Of a stretch of DNA of 36,863 bases, positions 8,477 to 15,132 are shown piece after piece. Location: the IMG/VR virus record IMGVR_UViG_3300009128_000062, positions 1 through 36,863 of that record. One strand, given 5' to 3'. Position numbers and translations under genes: made by a program. Numbering within the stretch: the first letter of the stretch is position 1; every line of letters starts with the position of its first letter. The stretch is from a virus. The notes beneath the pieces are model-generated. The model made no database searches. It saw only the letters and a program-made list of their open reading frames with translations, and was not told the origin of the DNA.

Positions 8477-8808
8477 TGACATTTATCTGGTTCTGCCTTA
8501 TATCGTATGGCCTCACTCAGATCCTCGTTTACGGAAAAATCCTAAACCCAATCCGCCCAAAGTCCGGAAAGTTAGGGCGATTGCTTAACTGCCCAATGTG
8601 TACAGGCTTCTGGGTTGGTCTATTTTTATGGTCCGTAAAGGACTACACACAACTATTTACTTTTGATAATTCTTTTGTCACAGGTCTACTATTGGGCTTC
8701 GCAGGTTCTGCCGCAGCTTACGTAGGTAATACATTGTTTGGTGATGAAGGATTAAAGGTGGAAAAGCTAGTCCACGTTAAGAGGAGAGAGAATGAGACCA
8801 TTTACTAA
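8476..8808 (+). CDS. Small membrane protein with CPMCTGFW motif, DUF1360-like
   Basis: A 110-residue protein with an N-terminal hydrophobic helix (about residues 2-18), a Cys pair in the motif NCPMCTGFWVG (about 38-48), a second hydrophobic segment running on from the Cys pair and a third (about 68-85, VTGLLLGFAGSAAAYVG). A CxxC followed by GFW or GVW inside a membrane protein resembles the DUF1360 family, whose function I do not know. The ATG is coupled to the previous stop by TAATG. A membrane protein in the middle of a head gene cluster is unexpected, and it may be an accessory insertion. Confidence 0.6.
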   Translation: MTFIWFCLISYGLTQILVYGKILNPIRPKSGKLGRLLNCPMCTGFWVGLFLWSVKDYTQLFTFDNSFVTGLLLGFAGSAAAYVGNTLFGDEGLKVEKLVHVKRRENETIY

Positions 8809-8857
8809 AATAAGATGGATGATTAGACCAGTAGCGAATTGCTGCAAGGGATCATAG
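8792..8857 (+). CDS. Possible 21-residue micro-protein
   Basis: A 22-codon reading frame starts at ATG 8792 inside the end of the preceding gene and stops at 8857. It encodes a basic peptide, MRPFTKIRW then MIRPVANCC and KGS. GAGGAGAGAG lies immediately upstream at 8781-8790 and would make a good ribosome binding site. It is too short for statistical support from coding bias and could be chance; the ribosome binding site and snug overlap argue for translation. Confidence 0.3.
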   Translation: MRPFTKIRWMIRPVANCCKGS

Positions 8858-8862
8858 CTGAA

Positions 8863-8877
8863 GCGGGTGACCCCCGC
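8863..8877 (+). other. Short GC hairpin before protease gene
   Basis: GCGGG at 8863-8867 and CCCGC at 8873-8877 form a perfect 5-bp stem with a TGACC loop. It ends just before the GAGG ribosome binding site (8881-8884) of the protease gene. No T-run follows, so it is not a normal intrinsic terminator. It could affect ribosome access or message stability; this is inference. Confidence 0.3.
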
Positions 8878-8890
8878 ATTGAGGAATATT

Positions 8891-9499
8891 ATGAAACTTA
8901 TAAGAGAATATTATGAACTGTGTGAAGGAGGCGTATGCCAAGACCTTCTAACAGAGGCCGAGAAGAGAGAAGTCGCCGAAGGTGCCTTGTATTTAACTGG
9001 CGTAATGCAAAAGTGTAACACAAAGAACGCGAACGGCCGCATATATGAAAGAAAGACTTTGTTTAGAGAAGTCGACCGCTACAAAGAACTTGTAAACGGC
9101 CGTAGAGCACTTGGAGAACTTGACCACCCAGACAGTTCAGTAATATCTTTGGATAGGGTATCACACATGGTTGTAGATATTTGGACAGAGGGTGATAGCG
9201 TCATGGGTAAGATAAAGGTTTTACAGGAAACTCCCTGTGGAAAGATTCTAGCAGGCCTTATAAAAGAGGGAGTCACCTGTGGCATCTCGTCTAGAGGAAC
9301 TGGCTCAGTGAGAGAGAGTAATGGTACAACAATGGTGGAGGATGACTTTCAACTTATCTGTTTCGACATGGTTTCAGACCCTTCGACACCAGGAGCATTC
9401 ATGCTCAAGGAAGCGAAGGAAATACAAAAGAATATAAAAGAAGAGAACGACATTACAAGAATGATGGATGACATCATCGGTAAGTTTGGAGAAAAATGA
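8891..9499 (+). CDS. 21: Prohead maturation protease, T4 gp21-like
   Basis: A 202-residue serine protease that would cleave scaffold and capsid precursors inside the prohead. The core LTGVMQKCNTKNANGRIYER (about 35-54) is a family hallmark. The likely catalytic His is H79 in GELDHPD and the Ser is in GISSRG (S133 or S134). The following segment FDMVSDPSTPGAFM is also characteristic. I chose ATG 8891 because GAGG lies six bases upstream and the protein then starts MKLIREYYEL. An in-frame GTG at 8867 would add eight residues but lies inside a hairpin and lacks a ribosome site. The stop overlaps the next start (ATGA). Confidence 0.92.
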   Translation: MKLIREYYELCEGGVCQDLLTEAEKREVAEGALYLTGVMQKCNTKNANGRIYERKTLFREVDRYKELVNGRRALGELDHPDSSVISLDRVSHMVVDIWTEGDSVMGKIKVLQETPCGKILAGLIKEGVTCGISSRGTGSVRESNGTTMVEDDFQLICFDMVSDPSTPGAFMLKEAKEIQKNIKEENDITRMMDDIIGKFGEK

Positions 9500-9912
9500 A
9501 AAAGTCAGAATTAAAATCTATGATTAAAGAGTGTGTAAAGGAGGTCCTCTTCGACGAGGGTGTACTTTCTAACCTTGTAGCAGAAGTGGCAATGGGTATC
9601 ACGAAGGCTCAATCTCTCATGGTAGAGACAAAGCAGACCCCTACGCCGCAGCTAAGGACACAGAATGATATAGAAGAACAAAACGAAGCAAAGAGAAAGA
9701 GGCTTCTAGAGACTAAGAGAAAAATGCTTGATGCTATGGGTAACACAAAGATGTCTAACGTCTTTGAAGGTACCGAGCCACTCAAGTCTGCAGGATCCCC
9801 AACGGCACCAGCCGCACAGGGTCCAATGGCAGGAAGAGACCCTAACGACGCCGGAATAGATATATCCGGACTATTTAGTGTCGCAGGACAAAAATGGAAA
9901 GCTCTAAAGTAA
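9496..9912 (+). CDS. Hypothetical head-region protein
   Basis: A 138-residue hydrophilic protein. The N-terminus (KKSELKSMIKECVKEVLFDEG) is an amphipathic helix of a type common at the start of small head-region proteins in marine T4-type phages. A Lys/Arg/Glu-rich helix (about residues 58-85), a Pro/Ala-rich linker and a short conserved-looking end (GLFSVAGQKWKALK) follow. It is coupled to the protease by an ATGA overlap. Its position between protease and scaffold suggests a prohead component, but I do not recognise the family. Confidence 0.55.
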   Translation: MKKSELKSMIKECVKEVLFDEGVLSNLVAEVAMGITKAQSLMVETKQTPTPQLRTQNDIEEQNEAKRKRLLETKRKMLDAMGNTKMSNVFEGTEPLKSAGSPTAPAAQGPMAGRDPNDAGIDISGLFSVAGQKWKALK

Positions 9913-9922
9913 AGGAGATACG

Positions 9923-10159
9923 ATGAGTAGAGGAAAACCATGTCACGTTGAAATCGTGATACACGACCAAGACCAGGTCATGAGAATGATCAAGAAGTTT
10001 ACGCGAAAGTGTAAGAAGCAAGGTTTGTTCGAGGAACTTAGAGAGCGAAGATATTTCAAGAAGAAGTCTCTCACGCGAAAAGAAAAACGGGAAAATAAAA
10101 AGAGGTTGTCCCGAAAATCAACCCAAAAAATGAAAGACAAATTTAACAAATTTGATTAG
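9923..10159 (+). CDS. rpsU: Phage-encoded ribosomal protein bS21 homologue
   Basis: A 78-residue, very basic protein. Residues 8-62 follow the bS21 pattern: a short beta-like start (HVEIVIHDQDQ), the helix RMIKKFTRKCKKQGLFEELRE, the turn RRYFKKKSLTRKEK and a Lys/Arg-rich tail. Cellular bS21 has the same order, with a KxGIL-type turn, LRRREFYEKP and a basic tail, at about 70 residues. bS21 binds the 30S subunit near the 3' end of 16S rRNA and helps initiation. Phage-encoded bS21 is known from marine and huge phages. AAAGGAG lies just before the ATG. It sits between protease and scaffold, so it is probably expressed with the capsid genes. Incorporation into host ribosomes is inferred. Confidence 0.78.
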   Translation: MSRGKPCHVEIVIHDQDQVMRMIKKFTRKCKKQGLFEELRERRYFKKKSLTRKEKRENKKRLSRKSTQKMKDKFNKFD

Positions 10160-10170
10160 GAGAATAAACA

Positions 10171-10635
10171 ATGTCAGAATTTCACACGTATAGCAGTTGG
10201 GGCAGGACTCGCCGCCCAAAGACAATAAGTACAAAAGCCAATAGCGCCAAGCCCGGCGGCACTCTAGAGACACCCAGAGCGTGTGCTGTTGTAACCAACG
10301 TAGCGCACTTCGATGCTACTCTTGCGCACGGTACTGAGGGCAGAAACGGTTATGCAACTGAGAATCAGAGGTTTTTACATGTTACTGTCTCTGGACAGAA
10401 TGCTCAGTCTGTTATAATTTATGTATTTCACTATGCGACCGGCAAGTGGTCAGCCCTTATGGTAAACGACGGAGACGGTAGCTTTTCTCAAGCAACAGCT
10501 ACAACTGCTGCATCCGACACCGCCGCAGAACAGCCACAAACATTCATATTTGAAATTGCAGGCGCAGACAGAGTAGGATTCCTGGGAGATGGCACTAATG
10601 ATCCAACTGTACACGCTACGTGCACTTCCTTCTAG
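10171..10635 (+). CDS. Hypothetical, possible head decoration or structural protein
   Basis: A 154-residue protein with a basic N-terminus (SSWGRTRRPKT) and a beta-rich, Thr/Ala-rich body, for example FLHVTVSGQ, SVIIYVFHYATGKWSALMV and TFIFEIAGADRVGFLGDG. There is no signal or membrane segment. The start has TAGGAG overlapping the stop of the bS21 gene. Its place just before scaffold and capsid, and its beta-sandwich-like composition, fit a capsid decoration or other virion protein. That is a positional guess and no family was recognised. Confidence 0.55.
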   Translation: MSEFHTYSSWGRTRRPKTISTKANSAKPGGTLETPRACAVVTNVAHFDATLAHGTEGRNGYATENQRFLHVTVSGQNAQSVIIYVFHYATGKWSALMVNDGDGSFSQATATTAASDTAAEQPQTFIFEIAGADRVGFLGDGTNDPTVHATCTSF

Positions 10636-10677
10636 GAAGCATCAAAAATTTTTCCTTCCCTTTAGATGCTCCTAATA

Positions 10678-10686
10678 CTATTTACT
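10678..10686 (+). promoter_or_regulatory. CTATTTACT element before scaffold gene, candidate late promoter
   Basis: The gap 10636-10741 holds CTATTTACT, the recurrent core of this window, 64 bases before the scaffold ATG. A bulged inverted repeat (AGCATC at 10638-10643 with GATGCT at 10665-10670) lies upstream of it. The repeat has a 21-base loop and no T-run, so it is not a convincing terminator. Confidence 0.35.
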
Positions 10687-10741
10687 TAGAGGCAAACCCG
10701 TTTGTCCGTTCACATATATACAATTGTTAGGAGTCAAAAAC

Positions 10742-11881
10742 ATGTCAAATCTACTCGAAAGAGCTATCATCGATGCCAAGGCACTGAAAGAAGCCGCTCT
10801 CAAAAACGCAGAGCAGCTCGTAATCGAAAAGTATTCACAAGAAGTAAAGAAAGCAATGACAGAAATATTAGAAGAAGCACCTGAGGATGAACTTGGTGCC
10901 ATGGATGACCTCTTCGGAGCCGAAGGAGAAGAAGGAGCGGAGCCACAAACCGAGGAAGGTTTGGAAGACGATCCATCAATATCCGCTGATGACCTCGAAG
11001 CGCAGCTGCCCGACGCCTTTTCGGCTGAAGATGATGAGATCATTCAAATCAAGTTAGACTCCCTTGATGACGAGATCGAAGATGATGAAATGGACGGCCC
11101 ATTTGCCGGCGACGACAGTTTCGACGATGATGAAATTGGAATTGACATAACCGACGATGAAGCACTCGCAGATGTTGATATTGACACCACACCGGACATG
11201 GACACAACACCAGACGCAGATCTCGGCGTAGACATCTCTCCTGAGATGGTTGCTGAAGTTCTTAGAGAAATGGATCTCGACGGTGAGGAAATTGATCTTG
11301 AAGAAGTCATGGAAGCAGTAAGGGTAGACTTCGAACCAGTCAAGTCTGGTTGGGCAGGAACTCCAGAAAAAATTATGCAAGAATATGAATCAATGCTACT
11401 TGCTAGAGAGCAAGATAGCGAAGTAAAAGAGAAGAATGAGGAACTTCGAAAGAATGTTGCCGCTCTTCAAAAAGAAAACAAGACTTTATCTTCTGCGGCT
11501 ATTAAGCTGCAGGAGCAAAACAAAGATTTTAGTGCAGCATTTAAAACTATGCAAGAAAAGTTAGAGACCATGAATGTCTCCAACGCAAAGTTGTTGTACA
11601 TAAACCAGGCTCTTGAGAATGCCTCCTTGAATGAGCGACAAAAAAGAAAAATTGTCGAAGCCATTTCGAAAGCCGAAACAGTACAAGAAGCAAAGATTAT
11701 GTTTGAAACCTTGAATGAAACTGTTACTACTACTTCAGACGTGAAGAAGGAAGCAACATTAAATGAGATGGTATCAAGAAAGTCCTCACTACTTGTCGCG
11801 GCTCGAAAAGAGCAACCAAAAAATGAAGCTAACCCATTCTTTAACAGAATGCAAGCGTTAGCAGGAATAAAGACAAATTAA
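10742..11881 (+). CDS. 22: Prohead core scaffold protein, T4 gp22-like
   Basis: A 379-residue acidic scaffold. The N-terminal helix is rich in Ala, Lys and Glu. A long Asp/Glu-rich low-complexity region (about residues 45-195, with repeats such as DDDEIGIDITDDE and DTTPDMDTTPD) follows. A helical coiled-coil part (about 215-300) and a C-terminus with EANPFFNRMQALAGIK complete it. The ending with NPFFNRMQALAGI and the location between protease and capsid gene are typical of gp22-type scaffolds, which shape the prohead and are then digested by the protease. ATG 10742 is preferred because TAGGAG lies eight bases upstream. A TTG at 10724 is in frame but has no ribosome site. Confidence 0.85.
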   Translation: MSNLLERAIIDAKALKEAALKNAEQLVIEKYSQEVKKAMTEILEEAPEDELGAMDDLFGAEGEEGAEPQTEEGLEDDPSISADDLEAQLPDAFSAEDDEIIQIKLDSLDDEIEDDEMDGPFAGDDSFDDDEIGIDITDDEALADVDIDTTPDMDTTPDADLGVDISPEMVAEVLREMDLDGEEIDLEEVMEAVRVDFEPVKSGWAGTPEKIMQEYESMLLAREQDSEVKEKNEELRKNVAALQKENKTLSSAAIKLQEQNKDFSAAFKTMQEKLETMNVSNAKLLYINQALENASLNERQKRKIVEAISKAETVQEAKIMFETLNETVTTTSDVKKEATLNEMVSRKSSLLVAARKEQPKNEANPFFNRMQALAGIKTN

Positions 11882-11900
11882 TTCTAATAATATTACAGAA

Positions 11901-11910
11901 AAGGAGGTGA
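11901..11910 (+). promoter_or_regulatory. Maximal Shine-Dalgarno of the major capsid gene
   Basis: AAGGAGGTGA matches the complement of the standard 16S rRNA 3' end over ten consecutive bases and ends eight bases before the capsid ATG at 11918. Most other genes here have only four to seven matching bases. This fits very high translation of the major capsid protein. Confidence 0.75.
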
Positions 11911-11917
11911 ATTTATA

Positions 11918-13735
11918 ATGTCTATTTTACAAAAATTAACAGAAGGCGTACAGTCTCGCGATATGCGTGCAGAAGGTGCAGCACTTCTTAACAAATGGGA
12001 GGCCACTGGTCTCTTAGAGGGTCTCAATGGAGAGTCCCAAAAGCAAGGTATGGCCGTTCTTCTTGAGAACCAGGCCAAGGAGCTTCTTCGTGAGGCTTCA
12101 TCAATGGCAGCTGGCGACGTCGAAGGCTTCGCAGCAGTTGCATTCCCAATCGTTCGTCGTGTATTCGGTGGATTGATCGCAAATGATCTCGTATCGGTTC
12201 AGCCAATGAGCTTGCCATCCGGTCTCATTTTCTTTCTCGACTTCACTCACAGTACTGGCCGATTAGGCGCAGTGCAGAATGATTCTCTCTACGGCGGCAA
12301 CGTCGTTGGTAGTCAGATCACCGGTGGTGTTGATTTGGCGCCTTCAGATGGTTCTGGTCCAAATGGTTTTTACAACCTTGGCCATGGTGACGCATCACCA
12401 ACTGGTTCTACTGGTGATCCTACTTTTATTGCAATCACAGGTGACGTTCTTACGGAACTTGGTGGAACTGCAGTAACTAACGTTACTCTTAGTGACATGA
12501 CAGACGCGCAGAAGAAGGCTATCCGTTGGGATGCCGATATCCTTGCGATGGCTGCTGCAACTAAGGTTGGTGTTTATCAGTCAACTAATGACATCACAGG
12601 TGGATCTATCTCCACTGACTTCGATATCGACGGCGTCGCAGGATCTGCTGAGGCAATTGATACCGGCAAGCTTTCAGCTTTCGCAGGAGTTGGTCATCTT
12701 GCAACCAGTGTTTTGGTAAGAAGATTGACCAGAATTATTAAGAACAAGCTGGTTGTAGTTCTTGTCCACGATGACGGTGCCATGGCAGCAGCAAACGCAC
12801 CAACCTCTATGTTGGTACCTTTGAAGGACAATTTTGTTGCCGGCGGCGCAGCAGGCTCAGTTGTTGGTTCAGAGCCATTCGCTCTTGAAGAACCTGATTA
12901 CCTCGGTTCACGCGGCAACAACGGTGCTGCAAAGGCTAGTGATAGCGGCCAGCAAATGCAGTCTATCGCAGAGATCGACATCAAGGTTGACTCAATTGCT
13001 GTTACTGCACAGACTAAGAAGCTGAAGGCTAAGTGGTCTCCAGAGCTTGGTCAGGACCTCAACGCATACCACAACTTGGATGCAGAGGTTGAATTGACTG
13101 GTATTCTTTCAGAGCAGATCGCTTTGGAAATTGACCGTGAACTTCTCAGCGAGCTTGTTCAGGGTGCAACAGCTGGTACACGTTACTGGTCACGCGCACC
13201 AGGTCTTTTCGTTGACTCATCCGGTTCAGAGCTTGGTGCAGCTTCGGCAGCTCCTGACTTCACTGGTACTGTTAGCGAGTGGTATGAAACCCTCATTGAG
13301 ACAATCAATGACGTAAGTGCTCAGATCCACAGAAAGACACTTCGTGGCGGTGCAAACTTTGTTGTTTGTTCTCCAGAAGTTGCTAACATTCTTGAGTTCA
13401 CAAGTGGTTTCCGCGCAAGCGTAACTGCTGACCAGGACAGAGGCACCATCGGTGCTGTAAAGGCTGGTTCTTTGAGTAAGAAGTTCGACGTTTACGTTGA
13501 TCCTTACTTCGTTCGTAACGTTGTCCTCGTTGGCCGTAAGGGTAGCTCATTCCTTGAGAGTGGGTTTGTATATGCTCCTTACGTACCATTGCAGGTAACA
13601 CCTACCATTTTCGGTACGGAAGACTTCGTACCACGTAAGGGTGTCATGACCCGTTACGCTAAGAAGATGGTACGACCTGATATGTACGGTCTTGTTGTTG
13701 TACGTGGTCTCCTCGGAGAGCAGGGCGCTAGCTAA
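11918..13735 (+). CDS. 23: Major capsid protein, T4 gp23-like
   Basis: A 605-residue HK97-fold capsid subunit. The region GFAAVAFPIVRRVF then GLIANDLVSVQPMS (about residues 69-100) is the signature of gp23 proteins. The C-terminal part with YVDPYFVRNVVLVGRKGSS and PYVPLQVTPTIFG is also characteristic. The first 59 residues look like the removable delta-domain. LRE at 57-59 fits the (L/I)xE cleavage rule of the gp21 protease, predicting a mature protein starting at residue 60. The gene uses CGT for Arg and other highly expressed-type codons far more than its AGA-rich neighbours, and has a near-perfect ribosome binding site. A strong terminator follows. No separate gp24-like vertex gene is seen. 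Confidence 0.95.
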   Translation: MSILQKLTEGVQSRDMRAEGAALLNKWEATGLLEGLNGESQKQGMAVLLENQAKELLREASSMAAGDVEGFAAVAFPIVRRVFGGLIANDLVSVQPMSLPSGLIFFLDFTHSTGRLGAVQNDSLYGGNVVGSQITGGVDLAPSDGSGPNGFYNLGHGDASPTGSTGDPTFIAITGDVLTELGGTAVTNVTLSDMTDAQKKAIRWDADILAMAAATKVGVYQSTNDITGGSISTDFDIDGVAGSAEAIDTGKLSAFAGVGHLATSVLVRRLTRIIKNKLVVVLVHDDGAMAAANAPTSMLVPLKDNFVAGGAAGSVVGSEPFALEEPDYLGSRGNNGAAKASDSGQQMQSIAEIDIKVDSIAVTAQTKKLKAKWSPELGQDLNAYHNLDAEVELTGILSEQIALEIDRELLSELVQGATAGTRYWSRAPGLFVDSSGSELGAASAAPDFTGTVSEWYETLIETINDVSAQIHRKTLRGGANFVVCSPEVANILEFTSGFRASVTADQDRGTIGAVKAGSLSKKFDVYVDPYFVRNVVLVGRKGSSFLESGFVYAPYVPLQVTPTIFGTEDFVPRKGVMTRYAKKMVRPDMYGLVVVRGLLGEQGAS

Positions 13736-13768
13736 TAGCTAACCGCAACACGCAATAGCGAAAGAATT

Positions 13769-13805
13769 AAGCCCCACCATTTATTTGGTGGGGCTTTTCT
13801 TTTTT
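13769..13805 (+). terminator. Intrinsic terminator after major capsid gene
   Basis: A perfect 10-bp stem, AAGCCCCACC (13769-13778) with GGTGGGGCTT (13787-13796), encloses an 8-base loop (ATTTATTT) and is followed by a T-rich run. It lies 34 bases after the capsid stop and should end the capsid transcript. Confidence 0.9.
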
Positions 13806-13812
13806 CTGAAAG

Positions 13813-13947
13813 CTATTTATTATAACTTGGAATAACCTCCTGGGTCGTAAAGCCACTGGCCCTTGAAGAAATGCAACAGAGGTGGCTGGTTGTGTTTCGT
13901 GGAAGTTCGAGGTTAACGTTAACCACATAATAAGGAGGAAATAAATT
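13813..13947 (+). promoter_or_regulatory. Structured 5' leader with candidate promoter and anti-Shine-Dalgarno
   Basis: After the terminator there is CTATTTATT (13813-13821), the recurrent candidate promoter element. It is followed by an untranslated stretch with CCTCCT (13836-13841), able to pair with AGGAGG (13933-13938) of the next gene. There is also an inverted repeat AGCCAC...GTGGCT around 13851-13886 and a perfect 14-base palindrome GGTTAACGTTAACC (13911-13924). The layout suggests a leader that can mask its own ribosome site, or a small RNA. No tRNA or known riboswitch pattern is seen. Confidence 0.4.
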
Positions 13948-14544
13948 ATGGGTAGTAGAAGATTAGGTAGAAAGAGGATTAACGCCCTCAATAAGGTAGG
14001 TGAAAGCGTAGTCAGCACTGCTGGCGACGGTATTAAGGATGCTATTGTATCTGAGACAGTCCGAAGAGAGGGGTTAAAGGTGATCACCGAGATCGCAGTT
14101 GATTTGGGCACTTCAAAGGCAACCATTGCATCAGTTGCCACGGATTTAGACATCATTGGTGTTGATACTGCTGCAAACGCAGCACTCACTCAGTTGGACC
14201 CCGCAGTTCATGGATACATCACCTATGTAGAGATGGCATGTGTGGAGGTGCCAGCAGGTGGTACTTTGGATATTGACTTATATCTTGCAACAGAGGTGTC
14301 AGCAACTGAGCGACAGGGGTATGCCATTGGCTCCGCAACAGAAACCGCACTTATTACTGCAGGCGGTAACTGGGCACTAGGTGAGATTGATCACTACGCT
14401 GTAGCACATGGTACTGCTCACGACATCGAGGCTGATAGCAAGGGTCTTTACCTAGTATCAGGCGAAGCAGCCAATGCAGGTGACTATACTGCAGGAAAGT
14501 TTGTAATTACTTTGGAAGGGTGGTTAGCACCTGACGATATATAG
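13948..14544 (+). CDS. Putative virion structural protein following the capsid gene
   Basis: A 198-residue protein with a very basic start (GSRRLGRKRINALNKVGES) followed by a beta-rich body. Segments include HGYITYVEMACVEVPAGGTLDIDLYLATE, GLYLVSGEA and a C-terminus FVITLEGWLAPDDI. The basic arm plus beta domain resembles a capsid-binding decoration protein, and the gene directly follows the capsid unit. I recognise the MGSRRLGRKR-type start only as a theme in marine T4-type phages, without a function. The start has AAGGAGG ten bases upstream. The stop TAG overlaps the ribosome site of the next small gene. Confidence 0.55.
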   Translation: MGSRRLGRKRINALNKVGESVVSTAGDGIKDAIVSETVRREGLKVITEIAVDLGTSKATIASVATDLDIIGVDTAANAALTQLDPAVHGYITYVEMACVEVPAGGTLDIDLYLATEVSATERQGYAIGSATETALITAGGNWALGEIDHYAVAHGTAHDIEADSKGLYLVSGEAANAGDYTAGKFVITLEGWLAPDDI

Positions 14545-14555
14545 GAGGGTGATGT

Positions 14556-14717
14556 ATGTCTAGCATGGGAAAGAAGATCGCTCTAATTAGGTCAAAATCC
14601 AAACCTGCCCCTAAAAAGGCAGCACCAAAAAAGGTTGAAAAACCAAAGGCTGAAAAGCCAAAGGCTGAAAAGCCAAAGGCTGAAAAGCCAAAGGCTGAAG
14701 AGGCTAAAGAAGAGTAA
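14556..14717 (+). CDS. 53-residue lysine-rich protein with KPKAE repeats
   Basis: A 53-residue protein starting MSSMGKKIALIRSKSKPAPK and ending in four perfect KPKAE repeats plus an acidic tail (EAKEE). The composition resembles histone-H1-like or nucleic-acid-coating tails. AGGAGGGTGA overlaps the stop of the upstream gene and gives a strong ribosome site. A terminator follows 11 bases after the stop. The next gene begins with a similar motif (MGKKKKAILRNKR), so the two may be diverged relatives. The function is unknown; a virion-internal DNA-binding or capsid-associated role is a guess. Confidence 0.65.
   Translation: MSSMGKKIALIRSKSKPAPKKAAPKKVEKPKAEKPKAEKPKAEKPKAEEAKEE
14640..14699 (+). 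repeat. Four tandem 15-bp repeats encoding KPKAE
   Basis: The unit AARCCAAAGGCTGAA is repeated four times head to tail, with one base difference in the first copy. The near identity at DNA level suggests recent slippage expansion, unlike the codon-diverged repeats of the fibre gene. Confidence 0.85.
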
Positions 14718-14727
14718 AACCTTCACA

Positions 14728-14754
14728 CCCCCCTGCAAAGGGGGGCTTTTTATT
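14728..14754 (+). terminator. Intrinsic terminator after lysine-rich gene
   Basis: CCCCCC (14728-14733) pairs with GGGGGG (14740-14745) around the loop TGCAAA and is followed by CTTTTTATTT. It lies between the two lysine-rich genes, so the downstream gene may depend on read-through or its own start. Confidence 0.85.
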
Positions 14755-14771
14755 TCACGAAAGGAAAAACA

Positions 14772-15071
14772 ATGGGAAAGAAAAAGAAAGCAATCTTAAG
14801 AAACAAGAGACTTGGAAACTTGGGCAAATTTGCAACAAAGTTTTCAGCACTAATAAAAACAACCACAGAAATCATAGAAGATAAAGTAGAAGAAGTATTA
14901 GATAAGGTTGAAGAAACCTTGGACAAGACTCAAGAAATTATAGATTCTGCAAAGGAAGAGCCAAAGGTCGAACAGCCCAAACCTGCGCAAAAGACTAAAG
15001 CTCCAGCGAAAAAGAAATCTACTTCTACAACTCGTAAAAGACGAACCACCAAAACTAAAACAGACACCTAG
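14772..15071 (+). CDS. Lysine-rich hypothetical protein with basic C-terminal tail
   Basis: A 99-residue protein starting MGKKKKAILRNKRLGNLGKF. A Glu/Lys helix (about residues 30-65, with IIEDKVEEVLDKVEETLDKT) follows, then a Pro/Ala/Lys/Thr tail ending in RKRRTTKTKTDT. It looks like an acidic-basic coiled helix joined to a DNA- or RNA-binding tail. The N-terminal motif resembles the preceding 53-residue protein. GAAAGGAAAA lies before the ATG. The 61-base gap after it has two small inverted repeats (TTGTCC...GGACAA at 15077-15092 and GTTATA...TATAAC at 15096-15116) without T-runs. The function is not recognised. Confidence 0.6.
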   Translation: MGKKKKAILRNKRLGNLGKFATKFSALIKTTTEIIEDKVEEVLDKVEETLDKTQEIIDSAKEEPKVEQPKPAQKTKAPAKKKSTSTTRKRRTTKTKTDT

Positions 15072-15132
15072 GTTATTTGTCCCTTTGGACAACTAGTTAT
15101 ATTGATAAACTATAACATGTGAGGGCCCATGA

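Noticed and set aside
8867-8890. GTG 8867 as protease start
   Set aside because: It lies inside a GC hairpin without a ribosome site, whereas ATG 8891 has GAGG at good spacing.
10635-10673. Inverted repeat as an intrinsic terminator before the scaffold gene
   Set aside because: The stem is short and bulged, the loop is 21 bases and no T-run follows.
11054-11380. 108-codon minus-strand frame over the scaffold gene
   Set aside because: It is the antisense of the acidic low-complexity region, with no ribosome site and no recognisable protein pattern.
13900-13925. GTTCGAGGTTA as a tRNA T-arm
   Set aside because: The flanking bases do not form a T-stem and no acceptor or anticodon arm can be drawn upstream; the palindrome explains the local symmetry.
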